This document shows positions 49,791-60,579 of a DNA stretch of 64,000 nucleotides, piece after piece (the stretch's first letter is position 1; every line of letters starts with the position of its first letter). The stretch is from Sulfuritortus calidifontis (GTDB lineage Bacteria > Pseudomonadota > Gammaproteobacteria > Burkholderiales > Thiobacillaceae), in contig NZ_AP018721.1 of NCBI RefSeq assembly GCF_003967275.1, positions 434,001 to 498,000 of the forward strand, written 5' to 3'. The notes below the pieces were generated by a model. The model saw nothing but the letters and a program-made list of their open reading frames with translations. It did no database searches and had not been told where the DNA came from. Made by a program: the position numbers and the translations under genes.

Positions 49791-50558
49791 TTAGATGCTC
49801 GGCAGCCGACCTTCCTCCTCGACGATCTCCTTGGGCAGCTTGTAGAACCAGAGCTGGTACATGGAGATCAGCCACATGGTGGCGAAGGACAGGCCCATCA
49901 CCGCGCCGCTACCGATCACCACCCAGGCGAAGCCGGGCCAGACCTTGGTCAGGTACCAGGAGCCGACGTCGGTGATCAGCACCACGAAGGGGGCGGCGAG
50001 AACCACGCACTTGACCCAGGTCGGCCGCACGTAGGCGTGGCTGAAGATGAAGCCGGTGATGAAGAAGATGAAGGTGATCGAGAACAGGTGGATGTGGGAG
50101 ACCCGAACCAGGGTCGGAATGGTCATGCCGGTGTCCTTGGCCGCCACCTTCATCACGCCATCCTGGTTGGTCAGGTCCGGCAGGTGCGGGTTGACCGAGG
50201 GGGAGTGGCACATCACGCAATGCTCTTGCAGGATGGGATTGATCTTGCTGTCGAATTCCTCGCCCTTGGCGCCTTCGTGCAGCCAGGTGAAGATCACCTC
50301 GCGTTTTTCCGGCGGCAGCATGTCGGCCATGGGGCCGCGCAGGGCGGATTCCAGCTTGGTGCCTTCCGGGTTGCCGCCATAGGCGATCATCAGATCCTTG
50401 CCGGAGATCATCGGGTTGCCGTCGCGGCCGGCGTGGGATTCCCAGACCTGGATCATGGCCATCAGGTAGCCGGTACCGAACACCAGCAGCACCATGGTGA
50501 ACAGCACGCGCATCGACATCGGCAGGTAGGTGAAATGGGTCGAGCTAACTTTCGTCAT
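49791..50558 (-). CDS. Membrane-anchored monoheme c-type cytochrome, uncharacterised
   Basis: A 255-residue protein with an N-terminal membrane helix (about 16-38), a periplasmic region with one heme c motif CVMCH at 114-118, and three C-terminal helices (about 157-177, 182-203, 208-238). Conserved-looking features include HAGRDG, ALRGPM, VRVSHIHLFSITFIFF and IFSHAYVRPTWVK; His155, His157 and His174 in or near membrane helices might ligate a second heme. I know similar proteins only as conserved hypotheticals of beta/gammaproteobacteria. Probable role in respiratory electron transfer. Single gene, facing leuA. Confidence 0.75.
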   Translation of the reverse strand: MTKVSSTHFTYLPMSMRVLFTMVLLVFGTGYLMAMIQVWESHAGRDGNPMISGKDLMIAYGGNPEGTKLESALRGPMADMLPPEKREVIFTWLHEGAKGEEFDSKINPILQEHCVMCHSPSVNPHLPDLTNQDGVMKVAAKDTGMTIPTLVRVSHIHLFSITFIFFITGFIFSHAYVRPTWVKCVVLAAPFVVLITDVGSWYLTKVWPGFAWVVIGSGAVMGLSFATMWLISMYQLWFYKLPKEIVEEEGRLPSI

Positions 50559-50651
50559 TGTGGCTCCTTCGCGGGTAAGAACGACAGCGCAAAAAGGATA
50601 CTGAGGTCCTGGTTGTCCTGTCCACCCGGTTTGAGAAAAAACTGACTTAAA

Positions 50652-51014
50652 TCAGATTTTTTGTTGGCTTAACGCCCGACTGGCCCGAATGAACAGCACC
50701 GCCGAGACCAGGAACAGCAGGGACAGGACCAGTTCCGCCAAGGCCAGCCGGGCCGAGAGGCCGGTATCCGACCAGGCCCGCACCGTGGCCTCGGTAAAGT
50801 ATAGCCAGATCAACAGGCTGGACCATTTATACGTATAGAGCCGGCCGCGCAGGATGCCGAACAGGGGGGCGAGCAGGGGCAGGGCCTTGAGCGCCAACCA
50901 GGAGCCGCCCGGCCGCAGGGGGGCCAGCCACAGCTCCCAGGCCAGGCAGAGCCCGATCAGGGCGATCAGGCTGGCAATGCTCAGCCAATGGGTGACGGTC
51001 CTCAGATTCTGCAT
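50652..51014 (-). CDS. DUF2069 membrane protein
   Basis: A 120-residue protein with four predicted membrane helices (about 10-28, 36-52, 60-75, 88-108), DUF2069 family: LKALPLLAPLFGILRGRLYTYKWSSLLIWLYFTEA is the diagnostic stretch. No function is known. The ATG at 51014 overlaps the end of the HugZ-like gene by 13 bases, so both are translated from one mRNA; wrbA lies further upstream on the same strand, and wrbA-DUF2069 neighbourhoods are common in proteobacteria. Confidence 0.85.
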   Translation of the reverse strand: MQNLRTVTHWLSIASLIALIGLCLAWELWLAPLRPGGSWLALKALPLLAPLFGILRGRLYTYKWSSLLIWLYFTEATVRAWSDTGLSARLALAELVLSLLFLVSAVLFIRASRALSQQKI

Positions 51015-51700
51015 TGCTGCACCATTTCGACCAGGGCCTGGCGTGCCCCGCCGGCATCGACGATGGCTTGGGGAAAGTCGAAGCGCAGGACGCGGCCATC
51101 GGCGCGGCAATCGAAGCCGTCGCCATCGATGCCGATCATCTCGACCGCCTCCGGGGTGGCACCATGGAAATGCCGGCAATACTCGAACAGGGCGTCGCTG
51201 TGCTCGCGGTTCATGTGATCGAGGATGCCGGCCTCTGCCTCGGCCAGATGATTGGCACCGGCCAGATAGGCGGCCGCCTCGATCCAGTGGATCTTGCCGA
51301 AGCCGCCGATGTAGCGGATGCGCTCCGGCCCGATCCGGTAGAAGGCGAAATCGTGCATGGCCAAATAGGCCTCGGCCTGGGGGAAGTAGCGCAGATAGCG
51401 CGGGCCGAGCGCGTCCTTGCTCTCCAGTCGTTCGGCCCGGCCGACCAGGGTCACCCGGCCCGCCCCCTGCATGTCCGGGGTGAAGGGCTGGACGATCAGC
51501 GACACGCGCGGGTCGGCCACGATGTTCCGGGTGTGCTCGGCCAGGGTCGAGATCAGGACCACCGGCCGGCCCTGCGCATCCAGGATGAAGGGCGCCACCG
51601 AGCCGAAGGGGTAGCCCGCGATGCGCTGCGAGATCGTGCAGAGCACGCCGTTGTGCTGACCGCGCACGAAGCGGCGGGCCTCGTTGCCCAATTCTGTCAT
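51002..51700 (-). CDS. HugZ-like heme utilisation/pyridoxamine phosphate oxidase-fold protein
   Basis: A 232-residue protein with an N-terminal FMN-binding split barrel (about 8-140; GVLCTISQRIAGYPFGSVAPF, VSLIVQPF, GRVTLVGRAERLE) and a C-terminal DUF2470 domain (about 155-230; ILDHMNREHSDALFEYCRHF). This pairing is that of HugZ, a heme-degrading enzyme, although many members have other or unknown roles. It lies between wrbA and the DUF2069 gene, 13 bases from wrbA. Confidence 0.85.
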   Translation of the reverse strand: MTELGNEARRFVRGQHNGVLCTISQRIAGYPFGSVAPFILDAQGRPVVLISTLAEHTRNIVADPRVSLIVQPFTPDMQGAGRVTLVGRAERLESKDALGPRYLRYFPQAEAYLAMHDFAFYRIGPERIRYIGGFGKIHWIEAAAYLAGANHLAEAEAGILDHMNREHSDALFEYCRHFHGATPEAVEMIGIDGDGFDCRADGRVLRFDFPQAIVDAGGARQALVEMVQQCRI

Positions 51701-51713
51701 CTCGTATATCCGC

Positions 51714-53567
<1,854 letters not shown>

Positions 53568-53571
<4 letters not shown>

Positions 53572-54446
53572 GCATCCTGGTCAACAAGCACACCAAGGTC
53601 ATCTGCCAGGGCTTCACCGGCAAGCAGGGCAGCTTCCATTCCGAGCAGGCGATTCGCTACGGCACCTGGATGGTCGGCGGCGTCACCCCGGGCAAGGGCG
53701 GCCAGACCCACCTCAATCTGCCGGTGTTCAACACCGTGCGCGACGCGGTGCGCGAAACCGGCGCCAATGCCAGCATGCTCTACGTGCCGGCGGCCTTCGC
53801 CGCCGACGGCATCCTGGAGGCGGCCGATGCCGGCATCGAGGTCATCGCCTGCATCACCGAGGGCATCCCGGTGCGCGACATGATCAACGTCAAGGCCGCG
53901 CTGCGGGCCAACGGCGCCAAGCTGATCGGCCCCAACTGCCCGGGTCTGATCACCCCCGGCGAATGCAAGATCGGCATCATGCCCGGCTTCATCCATCAGC
54001 CGGGCAAGGTCGGCATCGTCTCTCGCTCGGGCACGCTCACCTACGAGGCGGTGTGGCAGACCACCCAGCTCGGCCTCGGCCAATCCACCTGCGTCGGCAT
54101 CGGCGGCGACCCGATCAAGGGCCTCGATTTCATCGACTGCCTGGAGCTGTTCCAGAACGATGCCCAGACCGAGGCCATCATCCTGGTCGGCGAGATCGGC
54201 GGCACGGCGGAAGAGGCGGCGGCCGAATACATCAAGGCCCATGTGAAGAAGCCGGTGGCGGCCTACATCGCCGGCCTCACCGCGCCCAAGGGCAAGCGCA
54301 TGGGCCATGCCGGCGCGATCATCGCCGGCGGCAAGGGCACCGCCACCGAGAAGATCGCGGCGCTGGAGCAGGCGGGGGTCGTCGTGGCGCAATCGCCGGC
54401 CGGCCTGGGCGCGGCGGTGGCGGAGGCGATGCGCCGAGGTGCTTGA
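53568..54446 (+). CDS. sucD: Succinate--CoA ligase alpha subunit
   Basis: Alpha subunit, 292 aa, CoA-binding Rossmann domain with [15 protein letters not shown]-type start and the phosphorylated histidine in [15 protein letters not shown] near residue 247. Coupled to sucC by an ATGA overlap. A family of inverted repeats begins 5 bases after its stop codon. Confidence 0.98.
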
Positions 54447-54450
54447 ATAC

Positions 54451-54583
54451 ACCCTCTCCCCTCGGGAGAGGGTAGGGTGAGGGCATACAGCCTGAAAGGC
54501 TGTGTCACCGTGTGGCGCTTAGGTATCTGACAGGCGCCACTTTCCCTCACCCGGCTCCGCCACCCTCTCCCGGAGGGAGAGGG
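54451..54583. repeat. Compound inverted repeat between sucD and mlaF
   Basis: Four nested parts: hairpin ACCCTCTCCC/GGGAGAGGGT (54451-54473), GGGTGAGGG (54475-54483), two inner hairpins (CAGCCT/AGGCTG at 54488-54502; GTGGCGC/GCGCCAC at 54512-54540), CCCTCACCC (54544-54552), and hairpin CCCTCTCCC/GGGAGAGGG (54563-54583). The two outer units are inverted copies. It ends both convergent genes and may terminate both. Related to the repeat at 60468-60579. Confidence 0.9.
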
Positions 54584-54595
54584 GCTACTCGTTGA

Positions 54596-55405
54596 CTAGC
54601 GGCGCAGGCCCAGTTCCTTGGCGAAGGAATGCGCGCGCATGTGGAAGGCGACCGGACCGTCTTCCTCGGCGTGGATGAACTGATGGACGAAGGGGTCGCG
54701 GGACTCCAGCATTTCCTTGGCCGGGCCTTCGGCCACGACCACGCCGCCGTCGATGAAGTAGACGTAGTCGACCACCTTGAGCGATTCCGAGACATCGTAG
54801 GTCACCACGATGGAGGTGACGCCCAGCGCCTCGTTCAGGTTGCGAATCTTGTTGGCGATGACGTTGAGCGAGATCGGGTCCAGCCCGGCGAAGGGTTCGT
54901 CGTACATGATCAGCATGGGGTCGAGCACGGTGGCGCGGGCCAGGGCCACCCGCCGCTCCATGCCGCCCGACAGCTCGGCCGGCATCAGGCCGTGCGCCCC
55001 GCGCAGGCCGACCGCGTGCAGCTTCATCAGCACCAGGTCGCGGATCATCCGCTCCGGCAGGTCGGTGTGCTCGCGCAAAGGGAAGGCCAGGTTGTCGTAG
55101 ACCGAAAGGTCGGTGAACAGGCCGCTGACCTGGAACATCATGCCCATCTTGCGGCGCAGGGCGTAGAGGCCCTCGTTGTCCAGCTCGTGCACGTTCTGGC
55201 CGTCGATATGGACGCTGCCCTTGCTGGGCTTTTCCTGGCCGGTCATCAGATGCAGCAGGGTGCTCTTGCCGCAGCCGGAAACGCCGAGGAAGGCGACCAG
55301 CTGGCCGCGATGGACCGACAGGTTGATGCCCTTGAGCACATGGTGGTGGCCGTAGGCGAAGTGCAGGTTCTGGATTTCGATCAGGGGTGCCGATTCGGAA
55401 GTCAT
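54596..55405 (-). CDS. mlaF: MlaF-like ABC transporter ATP-binding protein (orphan)
   Basis: ATPase of the MlaFEDB phospholipid-transport family, 269 aa. Walker A GVSGCGKST (about 37-45), Q-loop, signature LSGGMERRVALA and Walker B LIMYDEPFAGLDP are intact. The switch (H-loop) position, normally SHD, is TYD here: the His is replaced by Tyr (codon TAC on the minus strand). The C-terminal extension FVHQFIHAEEDGP is seen in MlaF. No mlaE, D, C or B adjoins: downstream is the convergent sucD and upstream the divergent holC. Partner genes must be elsewhere, or the protein serves another role. Confidence 0.85.
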   Translation of the reverse strand: MTSESAPLIEIQNLHFAYGHHHVLKGINLSVHRGQLVAFLGVSGCGKSTLLHLMTGQEKPSKGSVHIDGQNVHELDNEGLYALRRKMGMMFQVSGLFTDLSVYDNLAFPLREHTDLPERMIRDLVLMKLHAVGLRGAHGLMPAELSGGMERRVALARATVLDPMLIMYDEPFAGLDPISLNVIANKIRNLNEALGVTSIVVTYDVSESLKVVDYVYFIDGGVVVAEGPAKEMLESRDPFVHQFIHAEEDGPVAFHMRAHSFAKELGLRR

Positions 55406-55491
55406 GATCTAGCCCGGGTGGGAATGGCCCAATTAAACCATCGGCCGGCCGGTCCGCGCTAGAAGCCGGCCATGCAGTATGATTGGCGGCC

Positions 55492-55923
55492 ATGACCCGG
55501 GTCGATTTCTATTTCAACGCCGACGACAAGGCCGAGGTGGCGCGCAAGCTCGCGGCCAAGGCCTATCAGGCCGGCCAGTGCGCGCTGCTCTATACCGCCG
55601 ACGAACGCCTGGCGGGCGAGCTCGACGAGGGCTTGTGGACTGCCCAGCCGCTCGCCTTCATCCCCCATGTCCGTTGCGGCCACCCCCAGGCGGCGGCAAC
55701 TCCCATCCTGATCGGCGCCAGCGACGAGGGCTTGAAGACGCACGACCTGCTGATCAATCTGGCCGATGAGCGGCCGCCGCAGTTCAGCCGCTTCGAGCGG
55801 CTGATCGAGATCGTCAGCCGCGACCCGGCCGACCGCGAGCGCGCGCGCGAACGCTATCGCTTCTACCAGGAACGCGGCTATCCTTTGCACAATGTGGACT
55901 TGGACAAGAAGAACAGCCGATGA
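55492..55923 (+). CDS. holC: DNA polymerase III chi subunit
   Basis: Clamp-loader accessory subunit chi, 143 aa, which links the replisome to SSB. Start MTRVDFYFNADDKAEVARKLAAKAYQAG, WTAQPLAFIPHV and DLLINLADERPPQFSRFERLIEIV are typical. ATG 55492 is preferred over an in-frame codon 3 triplets earlier. Overlaps the next small gene by 4 bases (ATGA); holC upstream of valS is a conserved order. Confidence 0.93.
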   Translation: MTRVDFYFNADDKAEVARKLAAKAYQAGQCALLYTADERLAGELDEGLWTAQPLAFIPHVRCGHPQAAATPILIGASDEGLKTHDLLINLADERPPQFSRFERLIEIVSRDPADRERARERYRFYQERGYPLHNVDLDKKNSR

Positions 55924-56318
55924 CCAAGGACGAGTCGGACCTCTACGGCGAAATCGACGCCCTCTACGGCAAGCTGGACCAGATGCTGGTCCGGCGGGCG
56001 CCCGATGCCCTGGCCGAGCACGACCTGGGCGATCTCGATTTTCCCCGGCTGACCGAGGTGGTCGAGGCGGGGCGACCCCTGCCGACATCCCGGCCGGCAG
56101 CCGATGCGCCCCGCTTCCCGCCCCGGGTCAGGCAGGCCCTGTCCGGCCCGGTGCCTGCCAAGGCGGCCGATCCCGCCCCGCTGCATGAGCCGTCGCCCGA
56201 GTTGATGGCCGCCATCGAATCCCGGCTGTTCGACCTCCTGGCCCGGCACCAGCAGGAGGTGGACGCGGCCGTGCGCCGCATCGTCCAGGAAGAGCTGGCC
56301 AAGCGCCCCGGCAAGTGA
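55920..56318 (+). CDS. Conserved hypothetical protein between holC and valS
   Basis: A 132-residue soluble acidic protein, overlapping holC by 4 bases. The N-terminal region (1-40; DLYGEIDALYGKLDQMLVRR) and C-terminal region (about 95-128; LMAAIESRLFDLLARHQQEVDAAVRRIVQEELAKR) are predicted helices, with a Pro-rich middle. I do not recognise a named domain. Small genes at this place are frequent in betaproteobacteria, so it is probably real and co-expressed with holC and valS. Confidence 0.75.
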   Translation: MTKDESDLYGEIDALYGKLDQMLVRRAPDALAEHDLGDLDFPRLTEVVEAGRPLPTSRPAADAPRFPPRVRQALSGPVPAKAADPAPLHEPSPELMAAIESRLFDLLARHQQEVDAAVRRIVQEELAKRPGK

Positions 56319-56368
56319 ACCGGCCCTCGCGGGGCCGGCCTCAACGCCCTTATAATTCAGCCTTTTAG

Positions 56369-56398
56369 TGCGCCGGCACGGGCCGGCGCCTTTCATTT
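56369..56398 (+). promoter_or_regulatory. Hairpin upstream of valS
   Basis: GCGCCGGC and GCCGGCGC form a strong stem just before valS, followed by CTTTCATTTT. A second GC hairpin (ACCGGCCC/GGGCCGGC) lies at about 56318-56340 with TTATAAT between them (56352-56358), which could be a -10 box. Could be an attenuator or weak terminator before valS. Confidence 0.4.
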
Positions 56399-56410
56399 TC
56401 GGCAGGCACC

Positions 56411-59167
56411 ATGGAATTCAAAAAGCGCGAGCTCGCCAAGAGCTTCGAACCCCACGAGATCGAAAAACGCTGGTACCGGACCTGGGAGCAGTCCGGCTGG
56501 TTCGGCATGGGCCGCGAGGAGGGCAAGCCCTTCTACTGCATCATGCTGCCGCCGCCCAACGTCACCGGCACCCTGCACATGGGCCATGCCTTCCAGCACA
56601 CCCTGATGGACGCGCTGACCCGCTACCACCGCATGCAGGGCGACAACACCCTGTGGCAGCCGGGCACCGACCATGCCGGCATTGCGACGCAAATCGTCGT
56701 CGAGCGCCAGCTCGATGCCCAGGGCCTCTCGCGCCATGCGCTCGGCCGGGAAAAATTCCTGGAAAAGGTGTGGGAGTGGAAGGAGCGCTCCGGCTCCACC
56801 ATCACCCGCCAGATGCGCCGCCTGGGCACCTCGCCCGACTGGTCGCGTGAGCGCTTCACCATGGACGCCGGGCTCTCCCACGCGGTGACCGAGGTCTTCG
56901 TCAAGCTTTACGAAGAAGGCCTGATCTACCGCGGCAAGCGCCTGGTCAACTGGGACCCGGTGCTGCAGACCGCGGTGTCCGACCTGGAGGTGGTGAGCGA
57001 GGAGGAAGATGGCTTCATCTGGGAGATCAGTTATCCCCTGGAGGATGGCTCGGGCATGCTCACCGTCGCCACCACCCGCCCCGAGACCCTGCTTGGCGAT
57101 ACTGCCGTCGCGGTCAACCCCGAGGACGAACGCTATAAGCACCTCATCGGCAAGCGCGTACGCCTGCCGATTGCCGAGCGCAGCATTCCCATCATCGCCG
57201 ACGACTATGTCGATCGGGAATTCGGCACCGGCGTGGTGAAGATCACCCCGGCCCACGACTTCAACGACTGGCAGGTCGGCCAGCGGCACAAGCTGCCGGC
57301 AATCAACGTGTTCACGCCGGATGCCCGGATGAACGACTTCGCCCCGGCCGAATATCAGGGCCTGGACCGTTATGAGGCGCGCAAGAAGATCCTGGAAGAG
57401 CTGCAAGCCAAGGGGCTTCTTGTATCGGCGAAACCGCACAAGCTGATGATCCCGCGCGGCGACCGCACCCATGCCGTGATCGAGCCCATGCTCACCGACC
57501 AGTGGTTCATGAGCATGGAAGGCCTGGCGAAAAAGGCCCTGGCCGTGGTCGACAGCGGCGAGCTCAGGTTCGTGCCGGAGAACTGGACCACCACCTACCG
57601 CCAGTGGCTGGAGAACATCCAGGACTGGTGTGTGTCGCGCCAGCTCTGGTGGGGCCACCGCATCCCGGCCTGGTACGACGAGGCCGGCAACGTCTTTGTT
57701 GCCCGCAGCGAGGACGAGGCGCGCCGCCAGGCCGGCCCCGGGGCGGTGCTCAGGCAGGACGAGGACGTGCTCGACACCTGGTTCTCCTCCGCTTTGTGGC
57801 CATTCTCGACCCTGGGCTGGCCGCAGGACACCTGGGAACTCAAGCACTACCTGCCGACCTCGGTGCTGGTCACCGGCTTCGACATCATCTTCTTCTGGGT
57901 CGCGCGCATGGTGATGATGTCGTTGCATTTCACCGGCAAGGTGCCGTTCCGCGAGGTCTACGTCACCGGTCTGGTGCGCGACGCGCACGGCAACAAGATG
58001 TCCAAGTCCAAGGGCAACGTGCTCGATCCGATCGACCTGATCGACGGCATCAGTCTGGACGACCTGGTGGCCAAGCGCACCACCGGCCTGATGAATCCCA
58101 AGCAGGCCGAGAGCATCGCCAAGGCCACCCGCAAGGAGTTTCCCGAGGGCATCCCGAGCTTCGGCACCGATGCCCTGCGCTTCACCTTCGCCAGCCTCGC
58201 CACCCACGGCCGCGACATCAAGTTCGACCTGGCGCGCTGCGAGGGCTACCGCAACTTCTGCAACAAGCTGTGGAACGCCACCCGCTTCGTGCTGATGAAC
58301 TGCGAAGGCCAGGACGTCGGCCAGGACGAGGCGCTGCCGCTGGAATACAGCTTCGTCGACCGTTGGATCATCGGCCGTCTGCAGGAGGCCGAGGCCGCCG
58401 TGCGCGACGGCTTCGACCACTACCGCTTCGACCTGGCCGCCCGCGCCATCTACGAATTCGTCTGGGACGAGTACTGCGACTGGTATCTGGAACTGGCGAA
58501 GACTCAGATCGCCAACGGCAGCGAGGCCGCCCGGCGCGCCACCCGACGCACCCTGGTGCGGGTGCTGGAGGCGGTGCTGCGCCTGGCCCATCCCATCATC
58601 CCCTTCATCACCGAGGAGCTGTGGCAGGCGGTGGCGCCGCTGGCCGGGGCGGCCGGGCCGAGCATCATGCTCGCCGAGTATCCCGCGCCGAACCCAGGCC
58701 GGATCGATGCCGCAGCCAATGCCGAGATGGCCACGCTCAAGGCCCTGATCAACGCCTGTCGCAACCTGCGCGGCGAGATGAATCTCTCGCCGGCGCAGAA
58801 GGTGCCGCTCATCGTCGAGGGCGATGCCGAGCGCGTGGCTGTCTATGCCCCCTACATGCAGCTGCTCGCCCGCCTGTCCGAGGTGCAGGCCGTGGCCACG
58901 CTGCCCGAGGGCGACGCGCCGGTCGCGATCGTGGGTGACTGGCGCCTGATGCTCAAGGTCGAGATCGACCGCGCCGCCGAGATCGCCCGCCTGGACAAGG
59001 AGATCGCCCGCCTCAGCGGCGAGATTTCAAAGGCCAGGGGCAAGTTGTCCAACGCCAGCTTCGTCGACAAGGCCCCGGCCGCCGTGGTCGAGCAGGAGAA
59101 AAAGCGCCTGGCCGACTTCGAGGCCACCTTGGCGAAGGTTGAGGCCCAGCGCCGCCGCCTGGGCTGA
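56411..59167 (+). CDS. valS: Valine--tRNA ligase
   Basis: Class I aminoacyl-tRNA synthetase, 918 aa. HIGH-type motif [15 protein letters not shown] (about 42-56), editing CP1 domain (about 190-340) that clears mischarged threonine, KMSKS motif in [13 protein letters not shown], anticodon-binding domain and a C-terminal coiled coil (about 855-918; [23 protein letters not shown]). ATG 56411 is preceded by GGCAGG. A strong terminator follows. Confidence 0.98.
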   Translation: MEFKKRELAKSFEPHEIEKRWYRTWEQSGWFGMGREEGKPFYCIMLPPPNVTGTLHMGHAFQHTLMDALTRYHRMQGDNTLWQPGTDHAGIATQIVVERQLDAQGLSRHALGREKFLEKVWEWKERSGSTITRQMRRLGTSPDWSRERFTMDAGLSHAVTEVFVKLYEEGLIYRGKRLVNWDPVLQTAVSDLEVVSEEEDGFIWEISYPLEDGSGMLTVATTRPETLLGDTAVAVNPEDERYKHLIGKRVRLPIAERSIPIIADDYVDREFGTGVVKITPAHDFNDWQVGQRHKLPAINVFTPDARMNDFAPAEYQGLDRYEARKKILEELQAKGLLVSAKPHKLMIPRGDRTHAVIEPMLTDQWFMSMEGLAKKALAVVDSGELRFVPENWTTTYRQWLENIQDWCVSRQLWWGHRIPAWYDEAGNVFVARSEDEARRQAGPGAVLRQDEDVLDTWFSSALWPFSTLGWPQDTWELKHYLPTSVLVTGFDIIFFWVARMVMMSLHFTGKVPFREVYVTGLVRDAHGNKMSKSKGNVLDPIDLIDGISLDDLVAKRTTGLMNPKQAESIAKATRKEFPEGIPSFGTDALRFTFASLATHGRDIKFDLARCEGYRNFCNKLWNATRFVLMNCEGQDVGQDEALPLEYSFVDRWIIGRLQEAEAAVRDGFDHYRFDLAARAIYEFVWDEYCDWYLELAKTQIANGSEAARRATRRTLVRVLEAVLRLAHPIIPFITEELWQAVAPLAGAAGPSIMLAEYPAPNPGRIDAAANAEMATLKALINACRNLRGEMNLSPAQKVPLIVEGDAERVAVYAPYMQLLARLSEVQAVATLPEGDAPVAIVGDWRLMLKVEIDRAAEIARLDKEIARLSGEISKARGKLSNASFVDKAPAAVVEQEKKRLADFEATLAKVEAQRRRLG

Positions 59168-59185
59168 TCCGCGAGCCCTGCAAGG

Positions 59186-59214
59186 AAAAGGGGCGGCCGC
59201 GGCCGCCCCTTTTC
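59186..59214 (+). terminator. Bidirectional terminator after valS
   Basis: GGGGCGGCC and GGCCGCCCC form a perfect palindromic stem flanked by AAAA and TTTT, serving valS and the convergent glycine-zipper gene. Confidence 0.92.
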
Positions 59215-59230
59215 TTGGCTCGGCGCTCAA

Positions 59231-59584
59231 TCAATCGTGGTCATGACCGTGGCCATGCTGGTGCTTGTGTTTGTGCTTGTAGTGGCCGAGCTTCTTGCCG
59301 TGGTCGTGAGGGTGCTTGCCGCTCACCACGATCACTTCCTTCCGGACCACGACTTTTTCCTTGGCCTGGGTCTGCTGGCTGCCGATGCTGGCGCCGACCG
59401 CGCCGCCGATGGCGCCACCGACGACGGCGCCGTTTTTGCCGCCGGAGGCCGAGCCCACGGCCGCGCCGGCCGCGGCGCCGATGGCGCTGCCGACGACGGC
59501 GCCGCCGTCGATCGAAGAATCGGCCAGGGCGGGCAGGGACAAACCGAGGCTGAGCACGAGGACAGTGAGTGGGCGATAAGACAT
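59231..59584 (-). CDS. Glycine-zipper protein with histidine-rich tail
   Basis: A 117-residue exported protein: signal peptide 1-21 (SLPALA|DS), a glycine-zipper membrane-inserting segment (about 27-68; GGAVVGSAIGAAAGAAVGSA, GGAIGGAVGASIGS), a short basic linker, and a tail with 11 histidines in residues 91-117 (HPHDHGKKLGHYKHKHKHQH, then HGHDHD). Glycine-zipper proteins commonly sit in the outer membrane; the His tail should bind Zn, Ni, Cu or Co. Function unknown: metal storage, buffering or sensing are possibilities. Single gene with a fair AAAGGAAA ribosome site. Confidence 0.8.
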   Translation of the reverse strand: MSYRPLTVLVLSLGLSLPALADSSIDGGAVVGSAIGAAAGAAVGSASGGKNGAVVGGAIGGAVGASIGSQQTQAKEKVVVRKEVIVVSGKHPHDHGKKLGHYKHKHKHQHGHGHDHD

Positions 59585-59700
59585 GGTGTTTCCTTTACGA
59601 CTGGGTTGAAGACGCCTCCAGCTTAATCGCGTGGCAATGGCGATGGCCGAAAGGGCGGCGTTTCCGATTGTTACCAGGTGTTTCCTACTGGAATAGGCTC

Positions 59701-60153
59701 TTATTTCTGCCAGCGGGCGGCGGCGGTGTCGTCCGACTCCCGCGCCTCTACCCAGCGCGCGCCGTCCGGCGTCATCTCCTTCTTCCAGAACGGCGCCTGG
59801 GTCTTCAGATAATCCATGACGAACTCGCAGGCGGCGAAGGCATCCTGCCGATGGCTGGAGGCAACCGCCACCAGCACGATGGGCTCGGTCGGCTTCAGTT
59901 CGCCGACGCGGTGGATCACCGTGCAGTCGAGCATGTCCCAGCGCGACCGTGCTTCCTCGACGATCCTGGCCAGCGCCTTCTCGGTCATGCCCGGGTAGTG
60001 CTCCAGGGTCAGCGTGGCCACGCCGTCGCCCTCGTTCACGTCGCGCACCAGGCCGAGAAAGCTGGCCACCGCGCCGACCTTGGGGTTGGCGGCGTAGAGC
60101 GCGGCAAGCTCGGCGTTGAGGTCGAAGGCGGCGGTCTGGACTTGGATTTTCAC
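59701..60153 (-). CDS. moaE: Molybdopterin synthase catalytic subunit
   Basis: MoaE, 150 aa, the large subunit that with thiocarboxylated MoaD turns cyclic pyranopterin monophosphate into molybdopterin. GAVASFLGLVRD, TLEHYPGMTEKAL, HRVGELKPTEPIVLVAVASSHRQDAF and the substrate lysines in FWKKE are present. GTG start at 60153, immediately after the moaD stop codon. Last gene of the minus-strand molybdopterin group. Confidence 0.96.
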   Translation of the reverse strand: MKIQVQTAAFDLNAELAALYAANPKVGAVASFLGLVRDVNEGDGVATLTLEHYPGMTEKALARIVEEARSRWDMLDCTVIHRVGELKPTEPIVLVAVASSHRQDAFAACEFVMDYLKTQAPFWKKEMTPDGARWVEARESDDTAAARWQK

Positions 60154-60411
60154 TTAGCCACCCGTCACCGGCGGAAAGATCGCCACCTCGTCGCCGTCTT
60201 TCAGCGCGGTGGCCGGATCGGCCATGTCCTGGTTCACCGCCAGGCGAAAGGCGCGGCCTTCGGCCAGCTCGGTCGCCCAGTGGCCGCCGCGGGCGCGCAG
60301 CCAGGCGACGAGATCGCCCAGGGTTTTCACCTCCGCCGGCAGGGTGGCGGCCTCCGAGGCGGTGCCGAACTGTTCGCGCAGGCGGGCGAAATAGAGCAGA
60401 GTGACGTTCAT
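60154..60411 (-). CDS. moaD: Molybdopterin synthase sulfur carrier subunit
   Basis: MoaD, 85 aa, ubiquitin-like fold ending in the required Gly-Gly (IFPPVTGG), whose terminal glycine is activated as thiocarboxylate. LLYFARLREQFG opens the domain. It abuts moaE with no gap. Upstream, a 185-base gap with an inverted-repeat element separates it from moeA. Confidence 0.95.
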   Translation of the reverse strand: MNVTLLYFARLREQFGTASEAATLPAEVKTLGDLVAWLRARGGHWATELAEGRAFRLAVNQDMADPATALKDGDEVAIFPPVTGG

Positions 60412-60467
60412 CCTAATCAGCCTCGGTGATTTGGCTCAATTCAATGGCAATGAAATAAGTGTGTGGG

Positions 60468-60579
60468 TTTCCCTCACCCGCCGCTTCGCGTCGGCCTCTC
60501 CCGGCGGGAGAGGCAATATGGAATCCCTCTCCCTCCGGGAGAGCACCCTGAAGGGCATAAAGGGTAGGGGTGAGGGAAA
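60468..60579. repeat. Inverted-repeat (MITE-like) insertion between moeA and moaD
   Basis: A 112-bp unit bounded by perfect 12-bp inverted ends TTTCCCTCACCC (60468-60479) and GGGTGAGGGAAA (60568-60579). Inside are two hairpins: GCCTCTCCC/GGGAGAGGC (60494-60514) and CTCTCCC/GGGAGAG (60527-60543). Its modules are those of the repeat at 54451-54583 in the opposite arrangement. Confidence 0.9.

Noticed and set aside
56393-58591. 732-codon minus-strand frame opposite valS
   Set aside because: It is the complement of a clear ValRS and has Ala/Gly/Val/His-biased shadow composition.
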